NCBI RefSeq assembly: GCF_002078015.1
Contig: NZ_LWBP01000089.1
Location: 124,001 to 188,000, forward strand
Length of the DNA: 64,000 nt
From: Niastella populi
GTDB taxonomy: Bacteria > Bacteroidota > Bacteroidia > Chitinophagales > Chitinophagaceae
Direction of reading: 5' to 3'
Shown here: one piece after another, positions 26,830 through 35,551 of the stretch
Layout of the letters: every line of letters begins with the position of its first letter
Position numbering within the stretch: the first letter of the stretch is position 1
Made by a program: the position numbers and the translations under genes
The notes under the pieces: model-generated
The model's database searches: none
What the model was told of the DNA's origin: nothing
Seen by the model: the letters and a program-made list of their open reading frames with translations, nothing else

Positions 26830-27978
26830 TTACTGATGGATGATATAGGTATTTCCTTCCCTTGTGAATTTTAATTTATTGGCTTTGGTTATCAAATTCA
26901 ATATCGTTGCTATGGAATCGGTTGTTTTGAATTGCCCCACGAAATATTTCTTCTGCACATCTTTCTCCTCGTACATGATCGTCACTTTATACATGCCCGA
27001 CAAATGATCGAACACCTGCGACAGGCTCTGGTTGTTATACATGTGCCATGAGCCTTTGGCATTGACCGGTAAAGAAGGATTATCCTTAGCTGTATTATGG
27101 CTACCTGCTGTTACCGGTTGATCGTTGCTCCTGAACGTTCTTACCAGTGTTTTGTCGGGCCCGTATACGAACTCCTGTCCGGGTGTCAAAAACACATTGT
27201 TTTTCATTAAACTATTGGCCTTGTCAGTTGGTTTTATAACCACCTTCCCGTTATACAGCCTTACCGTCAATTGTTCTTTTCCTGCGTAAGCCGTAACTGT
27301 AAATTCAGTACCCAGCGCCGTGGTGGCAATAGCTCCGCTTTCAACAGTGAACGGTCTTGCCGCATCTTTCGCCACCCTGAATAACGCTTTCCCGGTTAGT
27401 TGTATCTGCCGCCTGGCGAAGTCTTTTTCATATGTGATCTCACTGTTATTGAACAGGACGATCATGGAACCATCGGCCAGTGTTATGTTCTTTTCCCTGT
27501 CCGTCGTATTCACTTCCCGCTGTACTACGGGTTTCACTGCTTCATCAGCGGTTCCGGTTTTCGTTACCACCTCTGGTTGTGCATTTCCCGTAAATAAGTA
27601 ATTCCAGCCTAAACCAATAAACAGCGCAACGGCAACGGCCGCGGCAACCAGCCACATCCTGCGGTAAATATTACGTTTGAACCCGCTGCTCTCCTCTTCT
27701 GCCAATGCATAATCGTGCATTGGCTGCTCATCGATAGCAATAACCTTTGCATCCCTTGCGGCAATCGTTTCTTTAAACGTTTGCCATTCGGTTTCCCCGC
27801 TCACCTGCTCTGTTAACTTAACAGCGGTCAGGTGCCAGGTATCTTTTATATTATTGAAGTAATGCCGGTTTTCCTCGTTTGAATTGATCCATTCAACCAA
27901 CAGCGAACACTCTTCTTCACTCAGTTCATTGATCAGGTATTTGACTATCAGCTCCTTCATTTGATTATTTCGTTCCAT
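26830..27978 (-). CDS. FecR family anti-sigma factor with DUF4974 C-terminus
   Basis: A 382-residue inner membrane regulator. Residues 1-100 form the cytoplasmic sigma-binding part (LIVKYLINELSEEE, then VEWINSN). One membrane helix lies at about 107-128. The periplasmic FecR domain (about 165-265) includes ITLADGSMIVLFNNSEITYE, RQIQLTGKALFRVAKD, PFTVESGAIATTALGTEFTV and VRLYNGKVVI. The last 80 residues match the DUF4974 secretin-like segment (LSQVFDHLSGMYKVTIMYEEKDV). It would hold the adjacent ECF sigma factor inactive until a signal comes through the outer membrane transporter. It lies 63 bases after the sigma gene. Confidence 0.93.
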   Translation of the reverse strand: MERNNQMKELIVKYLINELSEEECSLLVEWINSNEENRHYFNNIKDTWHLTAVKLTEQVSGETEWQTFKETIAARDAKVIAIDEQPMHDYALAEEESSGFKRNIYRRMWLVAAAVAVALFIGLGWNYLFTGNAQPEVVTKTGTADEAVKPVVQREVNTTDREKNITLADGSMIVLFNNSEITYEKDFARRQIQLTGKALFRVAKDAARPFTVESGAIATTALGTEFTVTAYAGKEQLTVRLYNGKVVIKPTDKANSLMKNNVFLTPGQEFVYGPDKTLVRTFRSNDQPVTAGSHNTAKDNPSLPVNAKGSWHMYNNQSLSQVFDHLSGMYKVTIMYEEKDVQKKYFVGQFKTTDSIATILNLITKANKLKFTREGNTYIIHQ

Positions 27979-28041
27979 GCACTATTTATTGATACGACCC
28001 TGAAAGGATTTACCCTTACAGCGCATTTAAAAATTTTTTAT

Positions 28042-28647
28042 TTATTTTAACAGTATGGTGAGAATCAAGATGATAATGATTGTAGAAAGATAGGCTGACA
28101 GCTTTTCACGCAGCTTCGTCAATGCCCTGCTCATTTGCGTCTCCACGGTTTTTACGGAAATATTCAGCTGTTCGGCGATCTGGGTATATTTCAGCCCCTC
28201 AAAACGGCTCATTTCAAAAATGCGGCGCATTTGTTCGGGCAGTTCTGCAATGGCGGCATTTATATCTGCCTGCAGCTTTTTTACATCTACCCGGTCGAAA
28301 TCTTCAGCTTCCATCCCTTCCTTTGCCGATTGCAACACGAATTGAACATATTGCTGCCGCACCCGCTGGTGCTTCAACAGATCGAGCACATTGTTGGTAA
28401 TGATCTTATACAGGTATGATTTGGGCGAAACGCCGGCGGCGAGATTTTTGCGGGCATCCCATAATTTGATAAACCCCGTGTGCACTACTTCTTTGGCCAT
28501 TTGAAGATCGAGGCCGTACTTGAACTGGCAATACGCACACAATGGCAGGAAATGCTTTTTAAAGAACACCTCAAAGGAAGCATCGTCAAACAGCAATTCG
28601 TCAAATGATCCACCTTCCCTTTCGTTCTCCGGTGAGTTTACGTTCAT
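28042..28647 (-). CDS. ECF (sigma-70 family) RNA polymerase sigma factor
   Basis: 201 residues. Region 2 is seen in FEVFFKKHFLPLCAYCQFKY and KLWDARKNLAAGVSPKSYLYKIITNNVLD; region 4 in ELPEQMRRIFEMSRFEGLKYTQIAEQLNISVKTVETQMSRALTKLREKL, a helix-turn-helix for the -35 element. It belongs to the group found beside FecR and SusC/SusD genes. The C-terminus ends in a hydrophobic run (LSTIIIILILTILLK), which might attach it to the membrane; this is sometimes seen in Bacteroidota ECF factors. It probably drives the downstream SusC/SusD genes. Confidence 0.93.
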   Translation of the reverse strand: MNVNSPENEREGGSFDELLFDDASFEVFFKKHFLPLCAYCQFKYGLDLQMAKEVVHTGFIKLWDARKNLAAGVSPKSYLYKIITNNVLDLLKHQRVRQQYVQFVLQSAKEGMEAEDFDRVDVKKLQADINAAIAELPEQMRRIFEMSRFEGLKYTQIAEQLNISVKTVETQMSRALTKLREKLSAYLSTIIIILILTILLK

Positions 28648-28803
28648 TCTCTGGCACTTTAGGCTGAAATTGGGTTTAGCGTACCGTTAAAGACAAATTC
28701 CGCAACAAAATGCCGGGGCATTATTGCTAAATTTTGTGCAGTTTCGTCCTGGTTGCAGCACCAAATTAACTATAATGGCCATTCCTGACAAAAAATACAC
28801 CTA

Positions 28804-29054
28804 TAAGCTGTAAGCTGCAAGCTGTAAGCTGCAGGCGAATACAGGGCTTCACGTGAATACAGCAGAAGGCTGAAGGCTGAAGCGAATACAGCCCGAACTG
28901 AATAACTGGATAACTAAAACCCGGAACCGGAAACTATGAACTATGAACTATGAACTATGAACTGAGAACTGAGAACTGAGAACTGAGAACTGAGAACTGA
29001 GAACTAAATGAACGCAGCACTCAATAACTTACTAACTGAATAACTCAATAACTG
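28804..29054. repeat. Long compound array of 7- and 8-bp units (array C)
   Basis: From 28804: four TAAGCTG-like units plus a degenerate one; two AGGCTGA units at 28867-28880; then at 28933-29002 ten perfect heptamers in a row (four ACTATGA, six ACTGAGA); then four AATAACTN octamers at 29023-29054 that run into the last codons of the GxGYxYP gene. GAATACAG occurs at 28837, 28855 and 28884, the reverse complement of the CTGTATTC words in array B. Confidence 0.85.
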
Positions 29055-31108
29055 GCCACCCCGGTTTCGGGAATACGGCAGTTCATATCTCCCTTCTTAG
29101 TGATGGTGGCGGGATTTACCATTAACCCGTTCGCTTCTCTTATCAGCTGGAAAATATGATCGGGTCTTACCACTATATAATTTGAATTGAGCGAACTGGC
29201 CACATTTTTAAAATTGGTTGGTTTTACATCCGTCCAGGGCTGCGCCTGTATGATCACGAACCGGGGCTGCGTACCGTTCCAGCCATTGGAAGCGGAAGCG
29301 ATATGGTCCTTCATTGCCTGTTCATTGGTGCAATAGTTACAGGAAAGCGCCATACCCGGTAAACTGTTATTGTAGATCGTCAGCCCCCCGCCCGTGTTTT
29401 GAGCGGTTAACCCAAGCAGGGTCGGCGCATGGGTGGCAAAGGCCTGTCCAACATTCTGGTTGATGCCTCCGGTAATGGTGTTCCAGATGGTGACCACTTT
29501 AAAACCGGCGCGTTTGTTATAATCTTCGGTTTTGGCAACAAACTGGTTCAACAGGCTTTGATTGGGAAAACTGTTGGGGTAGGCATACCCATATCCCGAG
29601 GGCCCCGAGATCAGGTTATCGTTGTTGGTGGCTGTTTGCGAATAAAAGTTCAACGCACCCGGCATGGCGTCGAGCATGGCGGGCGATAAGGTCCAACCGA
29701 TGGGTACCGAACCGCGGTCGGGATTGTTCCAGAGCTTGCGCATCAGGTGCTCGATATACTGCAGGTTGTCGCCATCGCTCAGAATAAAGGCTACATAGAT
29801 CTTGTTTTGAAGCGCGGGTTTTGGCGGAACCGGTTTCAGGTTCACGGTTCTGGAAGTACCGCTGTGCACGGTAAGGTTCGAGCACCAGTCGCTGGCGATA
29901 GTGGCAATACCGTATTGCGAGGCACGCTGCACGCCGGGCGCTTCCTCGGGCCACCAGCCTATTACATTCGAACCGGCCGGCATAGACGACAGGAAACTGT
30001 TCAGTAAGGTGCTTTCGGCCGGAATATTGGGATCGAGCCAGATAACGGCTGCCCCCAACGCGGTGGCATACTCGCGTAAAGCCGCTTTATGCACCTCGGG
30101 GTTCAGGCCAACCAGCACCCGGTGATCGATCGTTGGCCAGTAAGTGTTGTATAAGGTTTGGTATACCTGCAGCTTGCTGGTGAATTGCCCGCGCAGATCG
30201 AGCAATACGGGTAAGTTGTAAGGCGCTGCTGTCAACCGCGCCGATAAGGCCGGCGAAGCGATCAATGCGTTCCTGCTTTTAGCCAGCATGGTGGCCAGGT
30301 TCACCGTATGGATCTGGTTGGGATCGTAAATGATGATGCCGCTTAGTTCGCTGCGGTATTTTCCGATGAGCGTCCATTTATCGGCATGTTCCGTCCAGCT
30401 CAGTCCCAACGACTGCAACCAGGTATAGGGCCCTTCTGCAAATGCATCGCCTTCATAGGAGAAAATGCGAGGCTTCGTTTTGTTTACAATGCCCTTCAGC
30501 GAGGCAAACAAATACATTTCTGCCGAAGAGTTGTTTTGTTGCACCGCCACCCAGTCGACCTTGGTATAGGAAGTGCCGCGCCAGTACACCCGTAACTCGA
30601 GCGACTGGTTATTGGCAGGCATGGTAAAGGGCAGGGTGAAATTGGTGTAGTTGGAAGCAACGGGAAACTGTTGCCGGGTAATGGTGCGCGAAGCAAGGAT
30701 CTGGCCGGTAGTGGCGTTCCTTACATCCAGATCTACTATGGGGTCGTTGTTGGCGGTATTGTTATCTACCTTCATCCTGAACTCCGCCACATTGGGCCCG
30801 GCAGGTATGGTGGCATCATAGGGCCCATAGATCATATGATCATTGGCCGCATCGATGCCCGTCTGGCAAAGCCAGCCATCGGTTTCAAGCCGCCCGGTTT
30901 TGTGACCGAGGTTCGGCCCCTCGGCTTCCCAGCGCGTTGATGATTCGCGCAGTATGATGAGGTCCTGCGTTTGAGCCGGCGCAGGAAATGACGGCAGTAA
31001 CTGACCTGCAGGCCAGTTCAATTGTGCTATGGTTGGTGTTGAAATAAATGGCAGGAATAGCAGTATCCATACGGCTACCTTTGGTAGTACAGCAATCGGT
31101 TTGGTCAT
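29045..31108 (-). CDS. GxGYxYP family secreted protein (putative glycoside hydrolase)
   Basis: A 687-residue exported protein (signal peptide to about residue 28, PTIAQ). Residues about 45-190 form a beta-sandwich resembling a carbohydrate-binding or galactose-binding module (VAEFRMKVDNNTANN, YWRGTSYTKVDWVAVQ). The rest matches the GxGYxYP family, including the name-giving motif in GPSGYGYAYPNSFP and conserved FILSDGDNLQYIEHLMRKLW. The family is predicted to be a glycoside hydrolase from its occurrence in polysaccharide loci; activity is not proven. Here it lies on the same strand upstream of the sigma, FecR, SusC and SusD genes and probably degrades what they import. The last codons and stop are made of array C repeat units. 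Confidence 0.85.
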   Translation of the reverse strand: MTKPIAVLPKVAVWILLFLPFISTPTIAQLNWPAGQLLPSFPAPAQTQDLIILRESSTRWEAEGPNLGHKTGRLETDGWLCQTGIDAANDHMIYGPYDATIPAGPNVAEFRMKVDNNTANNDPIVDLDVRNATTGQILASRTITRQQFPVASNYTNFTLPFTMPANNQSLELRVYWRGTSYTKVDWVAVQQNNSSAEMYLFASLKGIVNKTKPRIFSYEGDAFAEGPYTWLQSLGLSWTEHADKWTLIGKYRSELSGIIIYDPNQIHTVNLATMLAKSRNALIASPALSARLTAAPYNLPVLLDLRGQFTSKLQVYQTLYNTYWPTIDHRVLVGLNPEVHKAALREYATALGAAVIWLDPNIPAESTLLNSFLSSMPAGSNVIGWWPEEAPGVQRASQYGIATIASDWCSNLTVHSGTSRTVNLKPVPPKPALQNKIYVAFILSDGDNLQYIEHLMRKLWNNPDRGSVPIGWTLSPAMLDAMPGALNFYSQTATNNDNLISGPSGYGYAYPNSFPNQSLLNQFVAKTEDYNKRAGFKVVTIWNTITGGINQNVGQAFATHAPTLLGLTAQNTGGGLTIYNNSLPGMALSCNYCTNEQAMKDHIASASNGWNGTQPRFVIIQAQPWTDVKPTNFKNVASSLNSNYIVVRPDHIFQLIREANGLMVNPATITKKGDMNCRIPETGVASY

Positions 31109-31195
31109 AGAAAAAGTTTAATGTTAAGAGTAGTGTACTACGAATTTCGGCATTTAGCAAAAGCGTTTTGGAGCGAAGATGGGTTTGGCGGTAAT

Positions 31196-31376
31196 TTGAA
31201 ACGCGGTGAATAAGTTGAAACGGATTGAATAAGTTGAAAAGTTGACAGAGTTGATACAGTTGACAGAGGATCCTAATCTCAGGACTTCCGATTAAACGCT
31301 AAACTCGCTAACGTTATTAACTTTATCAACTGTATTACCTTTATCACCTGTATCAACTGTATCACCCTATCAACCC
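31196..31376. repeat. Period-9 fold-back array (array F)
   Basis: 31196-31233 is a 19-bp unit present twice (15 of 19 bases identical). It passes into TTGACAGAG-like units of 8-9 bp (31234-31268). At 31324-31376 six TATCAACTG-like 9-mers of opposite sense follow; CAGTTGATA is the reverse complement of TATCAACTG, so the two halves can pair. The second half covers the stop codon of the VOC gene (31370-31372). Confidence 0.75.
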
Positions 31377-32107
31377 GCCTTCAACTCCGCCAACAATCTC
31401 CTCTCCTCCAAAACCTCACTATCGGAAAAGGTCATAATCAATTCCTCCGCAGCATTAATCAATTCACTAAACCGATCGCCATCCTGCAACCGCAATGCAA
31501 CATCAGCCCGTAAGATCAGCACTTTAAGCAGGTTAAATTTGTCATTGACATCTGGCGCTGCCAGCGCTTTGTCGAGCGCACGGGCCGCTGTTTCAAAATC
31601 GCCATGTGAATCGGCGAGGCGGCTGCCCAGTTCATATGCTTTAGCCAGCGGCGTGCCTATTACCGGCGCTGTGTTATTTTCAGCAAAGACCAGGCTGTCC
31701 TTTTTTTGAATAGGCTGCCCTATCCTGATATAGTTGCCGCTGGGATCAACGATTATAAACTGGCGCACTCCATATGCGGGCATATCTTTTAGCGGGTTGA
31801 TCCGGGGAGTTCCTTTCAATGGCACTTTGTTATACAGCGTTTTTAATCCCGCACGGCAGGTTTCATAAAACCGGTCGATCTCCGTAACCATCAGGTAACA
31901 GGTACTGTAATTGCCGGCAGGCGCCAGTTGTTTCAGCGCAAAAAAATGAACTTCAAGATCATTCAACCGGAATGCGATGTAATTATTGGGGATCTTTTGC
32001 TTATACGTTACAACGGCGCCTAATGCTTTGTAAAATTTTTCCGTTTCATTGATCGATGTGCAGGGAAGCAATGGAATGGCATAGGAACGGTCGTTTGTTT
32101 CAGGCAT
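31370..32107 (-). CDS. VOC (glyoxalase/bleomycin-resistance) family protein with helical C-terminal extension
   Basis: 245 residues. Residues 1-125 match a vicinal-oxygen-chelate domain: LLPCTSINETEKFYKALGAVVTYK, EVHFFALKQL, then YGVRQFIIVDPSGNYIRIGQ. Such proteins resemble bleomycin-binding resistance proteins or metal-dependent dioxygenases and glyoxalases; the metal residues are not fully conserved to my eye. The C-terminal 110 residues are helical with a repeat-like pattern (AYELGSRLADSHGDFETAARALDKAL), possibly TPR-like. Directly upstream on the same strand is an AraC regulator, which may control it. Confidence 0.8.
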   Translation of the reverse strand: MPETNDRSYAIPLLPCTSINETEKFYKALGAVVTYKQKIPNNYIAFRLNDLEVHFFALKQLAPAGNYSTCYLMVTEIDRFYETCRAGLKTLYNKVPLKGTPRINPLKDMPAYGVRQFIIVDPSGNYIRIGQPIQKKDSLVFAENNTAPVIGTPLAKAYELGSRLADSHGDFETAARALDKALAAPDVNDKFNLLKVLILRADVALRLQDGDRFSELINAAEELIMTFSDSEVLEERRLLAELKAG

Positions 32108-32193
32108 ATGCAGAACTTTAATGTTGAAGCAAAGTTCCTGATTACCGCCTGCCTGAAATTGTACCGAAACGACGTTGTTTGGGACATTGACAA

Positions 32194-32240
32194 GTTACCC
32201 GTCAACTAGTTAACTCGTCAACCCGTTAACTTGTTAACCT
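32194..32240. repeat. Octamer array (array G)
   Basis: One 7-bp and five 8-bp units of the form GTYAACYN fill the gap before the AraC gene and continue over its stop codon (32226-32228), supplying its last codons. The unit consensus is the same as in array H, 6 kb away. Confidence 0.8.
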
Positions 32241-33044
32241 TTCCCCCACTTCCTGCAGCTGCAGAAAACCCGAAGGCGATAGACCCGTAAATTCTTTAAA
32301 ATGGCGGTTCAGGTGCGACTGGTCGTAATAACCAAGATCGAGCGCTATACCGGTGAGGTTTTGCGGTACTTTACCTGCAGGGCAGCAAAGCGTTTCCATC
32401 AGGCTTTCAAAACGCGCTATCTTGAAATAGGTTTTTGCCGAAAAACCGGTGAGGTATTTAAAATGCCTTTCAAACTGCCGCTGCGAAAGGTTCACCTCGC
32501 CGGCCAGTTCACTCACCGACGTATGCTGTGCCAACCGGTGCAGGGATGTTACAAACGCTTCAAAGCGGGTTAACGTGGCAAACCTTTGCTGTATTTGTGA
32601 TTGAAGGAAGTCAGATATAGTGGTCACTCTTTTTTCAAATGAACCTGCTGCAAATATTTCACCGGCTAGTTCATGCCCCCTGCCATTTAACAACGATGAA
32701 ATATCAACATATTGATTGGTAAGCTCCGTTGCCGGTATATTGAACAGAAGCGGTATGGCGTGTGCATATAACCGAACACCAAAGATACCATTGAAGGTAT
32801 CGGTAGAAGTATATCGCCTGCAGGTACTTGCCTGTCCGTAAAAACAGGCGGCGGGCACCTGAACGGCATCTCCTTTTTCATTGTTGGTTAAATAATTGCC
32901 CGCATAACAAAAAAGCAGCTCCACCTTACTGGTGGCAGTGGCATGATACGTATGTGCCTGGTTGCTGCCTATGGCCAGTTCCCCTTCCCAGAAGAGAGCA
33001 ACATAATTGCGGAGGTTTGGTGCCGGAAGCGCTGTCTTATACAT
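32226..33044 (-). CDS. AraC family transcriptional regulator
   Basis: 272 residues. The N-terminal 150 residues are a cupin-like sensor region (YVALFWEGELAIG, ATSKVELLFCY). The C-terminal 100 residues are a classic AraC double helix-turn-helix: SVSELAGEVNLSQRQFERHFKYLTGFSAKTY and then GIALDLGYYDQSHLNRHFKEFTGLSPSGF. It is of the DUF6597/AraC layout common in this phylum. It lies upstream of the VOC gene on the same strand. The last residues (RLTS and stop) are encoded by array G. Confidence 0.92.
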   Translation of the reverse strand: MYKTALPAPNLRNYVALFWEGELAIGSNQAHTYHATATSKVELLFCYAGNYLTNNEKGDAVQVPAACFYGQASTCRRYTSTDTFNGIFGVRLYAHAIPLLFNIPATELTNQYVDISSLLNGRGHELAGEIFAAGSFEKRVTTISDFLQSQIQQRFATLTRFEAFVTSLHRLAQHTSVSELAGEVNLSQRQFERHFKYLTGFSAKTYFKIARFESLMETLCCPAGKVPQNLTGIALDLGYYDQSHLNRHFKEFTGLSPSGFLQLQEVGERLTS

Positions 33045-33108
33045 GCAGCGCTAAGGTAAGAATTTTGAGAATTGCTGGTTCTGTATACCCTTAAACAGGT
33101 CATCGCTC

Positions 33109-33507
33109 CCACGGTATTTTTCCGCGCAGCGCTTTTATGATCAGGTAAACGCCCACGAGATTACAAAAGAAGGCGCACCCGAAAATCCCGAAACACTGGG
33201 CCTGCTGATGGAAATGCCCGAGCAAATTCAATACAATGCACAGCAACCCGGCATCTATCCGTTTGCCATCTACAGCATGAATGATTACCTGAAAGCATTA
33301 TACCATACGCTGATCGATAAAGCCAACCCCGAAGTAACGCATCCCAACTGTTTGCGCAGAACCATTGCCATCAACAACCTGAACCTTTCGGGCAGGGGGC
33401 GCAAGCTGCCAAAGAAAACCATTGCCGCCTGGTTGAAAACGGAAAAGAGGGCGCAAGAAAATTCTTCGCCCCCCTTCCCGGTTAACTTATCATTTGGCAG
33501 CAACTAA
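33109..33507 (+). pseudogene. Patatin-like phospholipase remnant
   Basis: An open stretch with no proper start reads PRYFSAQRFYDQV, then APENPETLGLLMEMPEQI and NDYLKALYHTLIDKA. The last part aligns well with the region after the catalytic DGG in patatin-like proteins; compare ENPQTLGFFLYDK and AYCKALFETLLDS in the gene at the left edge of this window. The DGG segment itself seems deleted between RFYDQV and ITKEGAP. The 3' end overlaps the last 18 bases of the sugar dehydrogenase gene on the other strand. Confidence 0.6.
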
Positions 33508-34875
33508 CTTATACACTTTTCCTGTATTGCCCTGCGGTCCTGCATTCGATGAAACAGCGAGGTATAACTCACCATCCTCATCCTGGCCAAATCCGCGCAG
33601 GTAATAACCGAGGTGGTCTGAGCGGCTGGCCAATTCAATTTTTTCATATTCCCAGAAACCTGTAAAATCCTCGCCGAATTGAGGGGTGGCCATAAACAGT
33701 TCGCCATTGGCGGTTGTGGGTGTTTGAGAGAAGGTGCCGAAAATATATTTACCGAACCATTTTTTGATATTACTGCCGCGATACACATGCCCGCCAATGA
33801 CTGTAGTGGCCATTCCGCCCAGCGGGTTCTGATAATTTCTGAGTTCCAGTACCGGATCGAGCAAACGTTTACCCCTGTCGTCTGTTGCTGGACAATCTGC
33901 CAGTTCATTCTTATTATCGGCCGCATTGAAACAATGCGCGCCTTCCTTTACATTCCAGCCATAGTTGGCGCCCTTTCTTGCCACATTGATCTCTTCCCAT
34001 AAAGCCTGGCCGGCATCACCCACGATCAGTTGTTTCGATTCGCCCATATCGAACGACATCCGGTAGGGGTTCCGAAATCCAAACGCCCATATTTCATCGA
34101 GCCCGGGTTTATTCACAAACGGATTGGTAACCGGTACACTATATGGCGAACCGGCATCGATATCTATACATAATATCTTGCCCAGGAAATTCGCTTCCAG
34201 GTTCTGGGAATTACCGCCATCGTTAACCGTATACCAGTCATCGAAATGTCCGGGCCCTACATCATTGGCGCCGCCGCCATCGCCAACAGAAATATACAAA
34301 TAATGATCGTGACCAAAAGCCAGCGTACCACCGTTATGGTTACCCTGCGGGTCGTCCCACTCGAGGATCACTTTTTCCGAATTAGGGTCGGCCCTGAAAA
34401 CATCGGCCATCACATTGAATTCTGAAACCCGGCTGAGGTTATTCCAGGTAGCGCCGGGAACCGGACCGCCCGCACGGGGTGGTAACTGATAGTACACGAA
34501 GAAACGCCCATTGGTCTTGAAATTCTCATGAAACGCAAGCCCCAGTAAACCCCGCTCATCATAGTCGGGGTTAAGCGAAATCAATTTACTGGTGAGATCC
34601 AAAAAAGGAGTTGGCCGTTTATAACCACTGTGGTCAATAACCCAGATCTTCCCGATCTGGTCAACTACATACAACCTTTGGCTGTTGTGTGTAGATACAA
34701 CCTGTATAGGCGACACGAAATCTTCTGCAAACAATTCCATATCTACGGAATTGAGGTCGGGGTCATCATTCTTCTGACAACCATGAATAAACGACAGGCT
34801 TACAATTAAGATAAGAGCGGGTTGAAAGAACACATTGATCAATTGGCTGGCAATAACGGGTAGATTAACTTTCAT
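33490..34875 (-). CDS. PQQ-dependent sugar dehydrogenase (GSDH family) lipoprotein
   Basis: A 461-residue exported lipoprotein (lipobox SFIHGC, Cys about 33). The six-bladed propeller of soluble glucose/aldose-sugar dehydrogenases is recognisable: DQIGKIWVIDHSG, YDERGLLGLAFHENFKTNGRFFVYY, HNGGTLAFGHDHYLYISVGDGGG, IWAFGFRNPYRMSFD, VGDAGQALWEEINVARKGANYGW and a final LYLAVSSN. These enzymes oxidise aldoses or inositol-like sugars in the periplasm using PQQ and pass electrons to the respiratory chain. Whether this organism makes PQQ cannot be seen here. Confidence 0.88.
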   Translation of the reverse strand: MKVNLPVIASQLINVFFQPALILIVSLSFIHGCQKNDDPDLNSVDMELFAEDFVSPIQVVSTHNSQRLYVVDQIGKIWVIDHSGYKRPTPFLDLTSKLISLNPDYDERGLLGLAFHENFKTNGRFFVYYQLPPRAGGPVPGATWNNLSRVSEFNVMADVFRADPNSEKVILEWDDPQGNHNGGTLAFGHDHYLYISVGDGGGANDVGPGHFDDWYTVNDGGNSQNLEANFLGKILCIDIDAGSPYSVPVTNPFVNKPGLDEIWAFGFRNPYRMSFDMGESKQLIVGDAGQALWEEINVARKGANYGWNVKEGAHCFNAADNKNELADCPATDDRGKRLLDPVLELRNYQNPLGGMATTVIGGHVYRGSNIKKWFGKYIFGTFSQTPTTANGELFMATPQFGEDFTGFWEYEKIELASRSDHLGYYLRGFGQDEDGELYLAVSSNAGPQGNTGKVYKLVAAK

Positions 34876-35551
34876 AATAAATCAATTTGATTTTACAAAC
34901 AATTGCAACAAACAAGCGCACACAGGATCATGAAAGCATCTTTTAAAAAAGTTTCAGCTTTCAGCACGTTGTTTTTCCCTGGATAAAATGGACGTGTGTC
35001 AGATTTAGGAAATGAATTAACTGGTAGTATTTAATGTACGGTCTTTATTAGTGCGCCCAAATCAAGAGTAAGAAAAGCAAGTTGATTATCAGAAGATGTT
35101 GGATACGAGAGAATGTTTTATCTGGCATAAAGATAAAATGTTTTTTGAAATGATAACATTAAAAATTATTGGCGTTGGGCCAATAAACCCCGGTATTTCA
35201 CAATGCAAACTTCCCTGTCAAAATACACACAAGCCGCAAAACCTCTTCCGTTTCCGGTATCTGTGCCTTCTGCCTGAAACGCGGGAATTAAAACCGCAGG
35301 CTTGCGCGCTTTACCGTTATGCACGCGCTTTAACAACATTTTCATACCTGGATAACTGCGTCGATTTGGCCCATAACTGTGCAGTTTTGGCCCATAAGCG
35401 TGCAAAAAGCAGGATTTGCCGGTAATACCCGTTTTATCCACCTTTTTTTTCTCTGAAAAAAGGTCTTATTTTACTCCGGAATTATGCGCCTTATCCATGT
35501 TTAACCCGGTATATCCTTTTTCGCTACCCTAAACCACTAACCTCCTTGACG
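34876..35551. other. Divergent intergenic region with a 19-bp direct repeat
   Basis: About 675 bases between two divergent genes. At 35365-35383 and 35386-35404 a 19-bp sequence beginning TTTGGCCCATAA is repeated with two mismatches at a spacing of exactly 21 bp, as expected for two regulator sites on the same face of DNA. An open frame at 35096-35425 is present but does not look like protein. Both flanking genes must have their promoters here. Confidence 0.4.

Noticed and set aside
35096-35425. 109-codon open frame in the divergent gap before the T9SS type B gene
   Set aside because: Composition is not protein-like, no domain or signal peptide, and it covers the 21-bp-spaced direct repeats.
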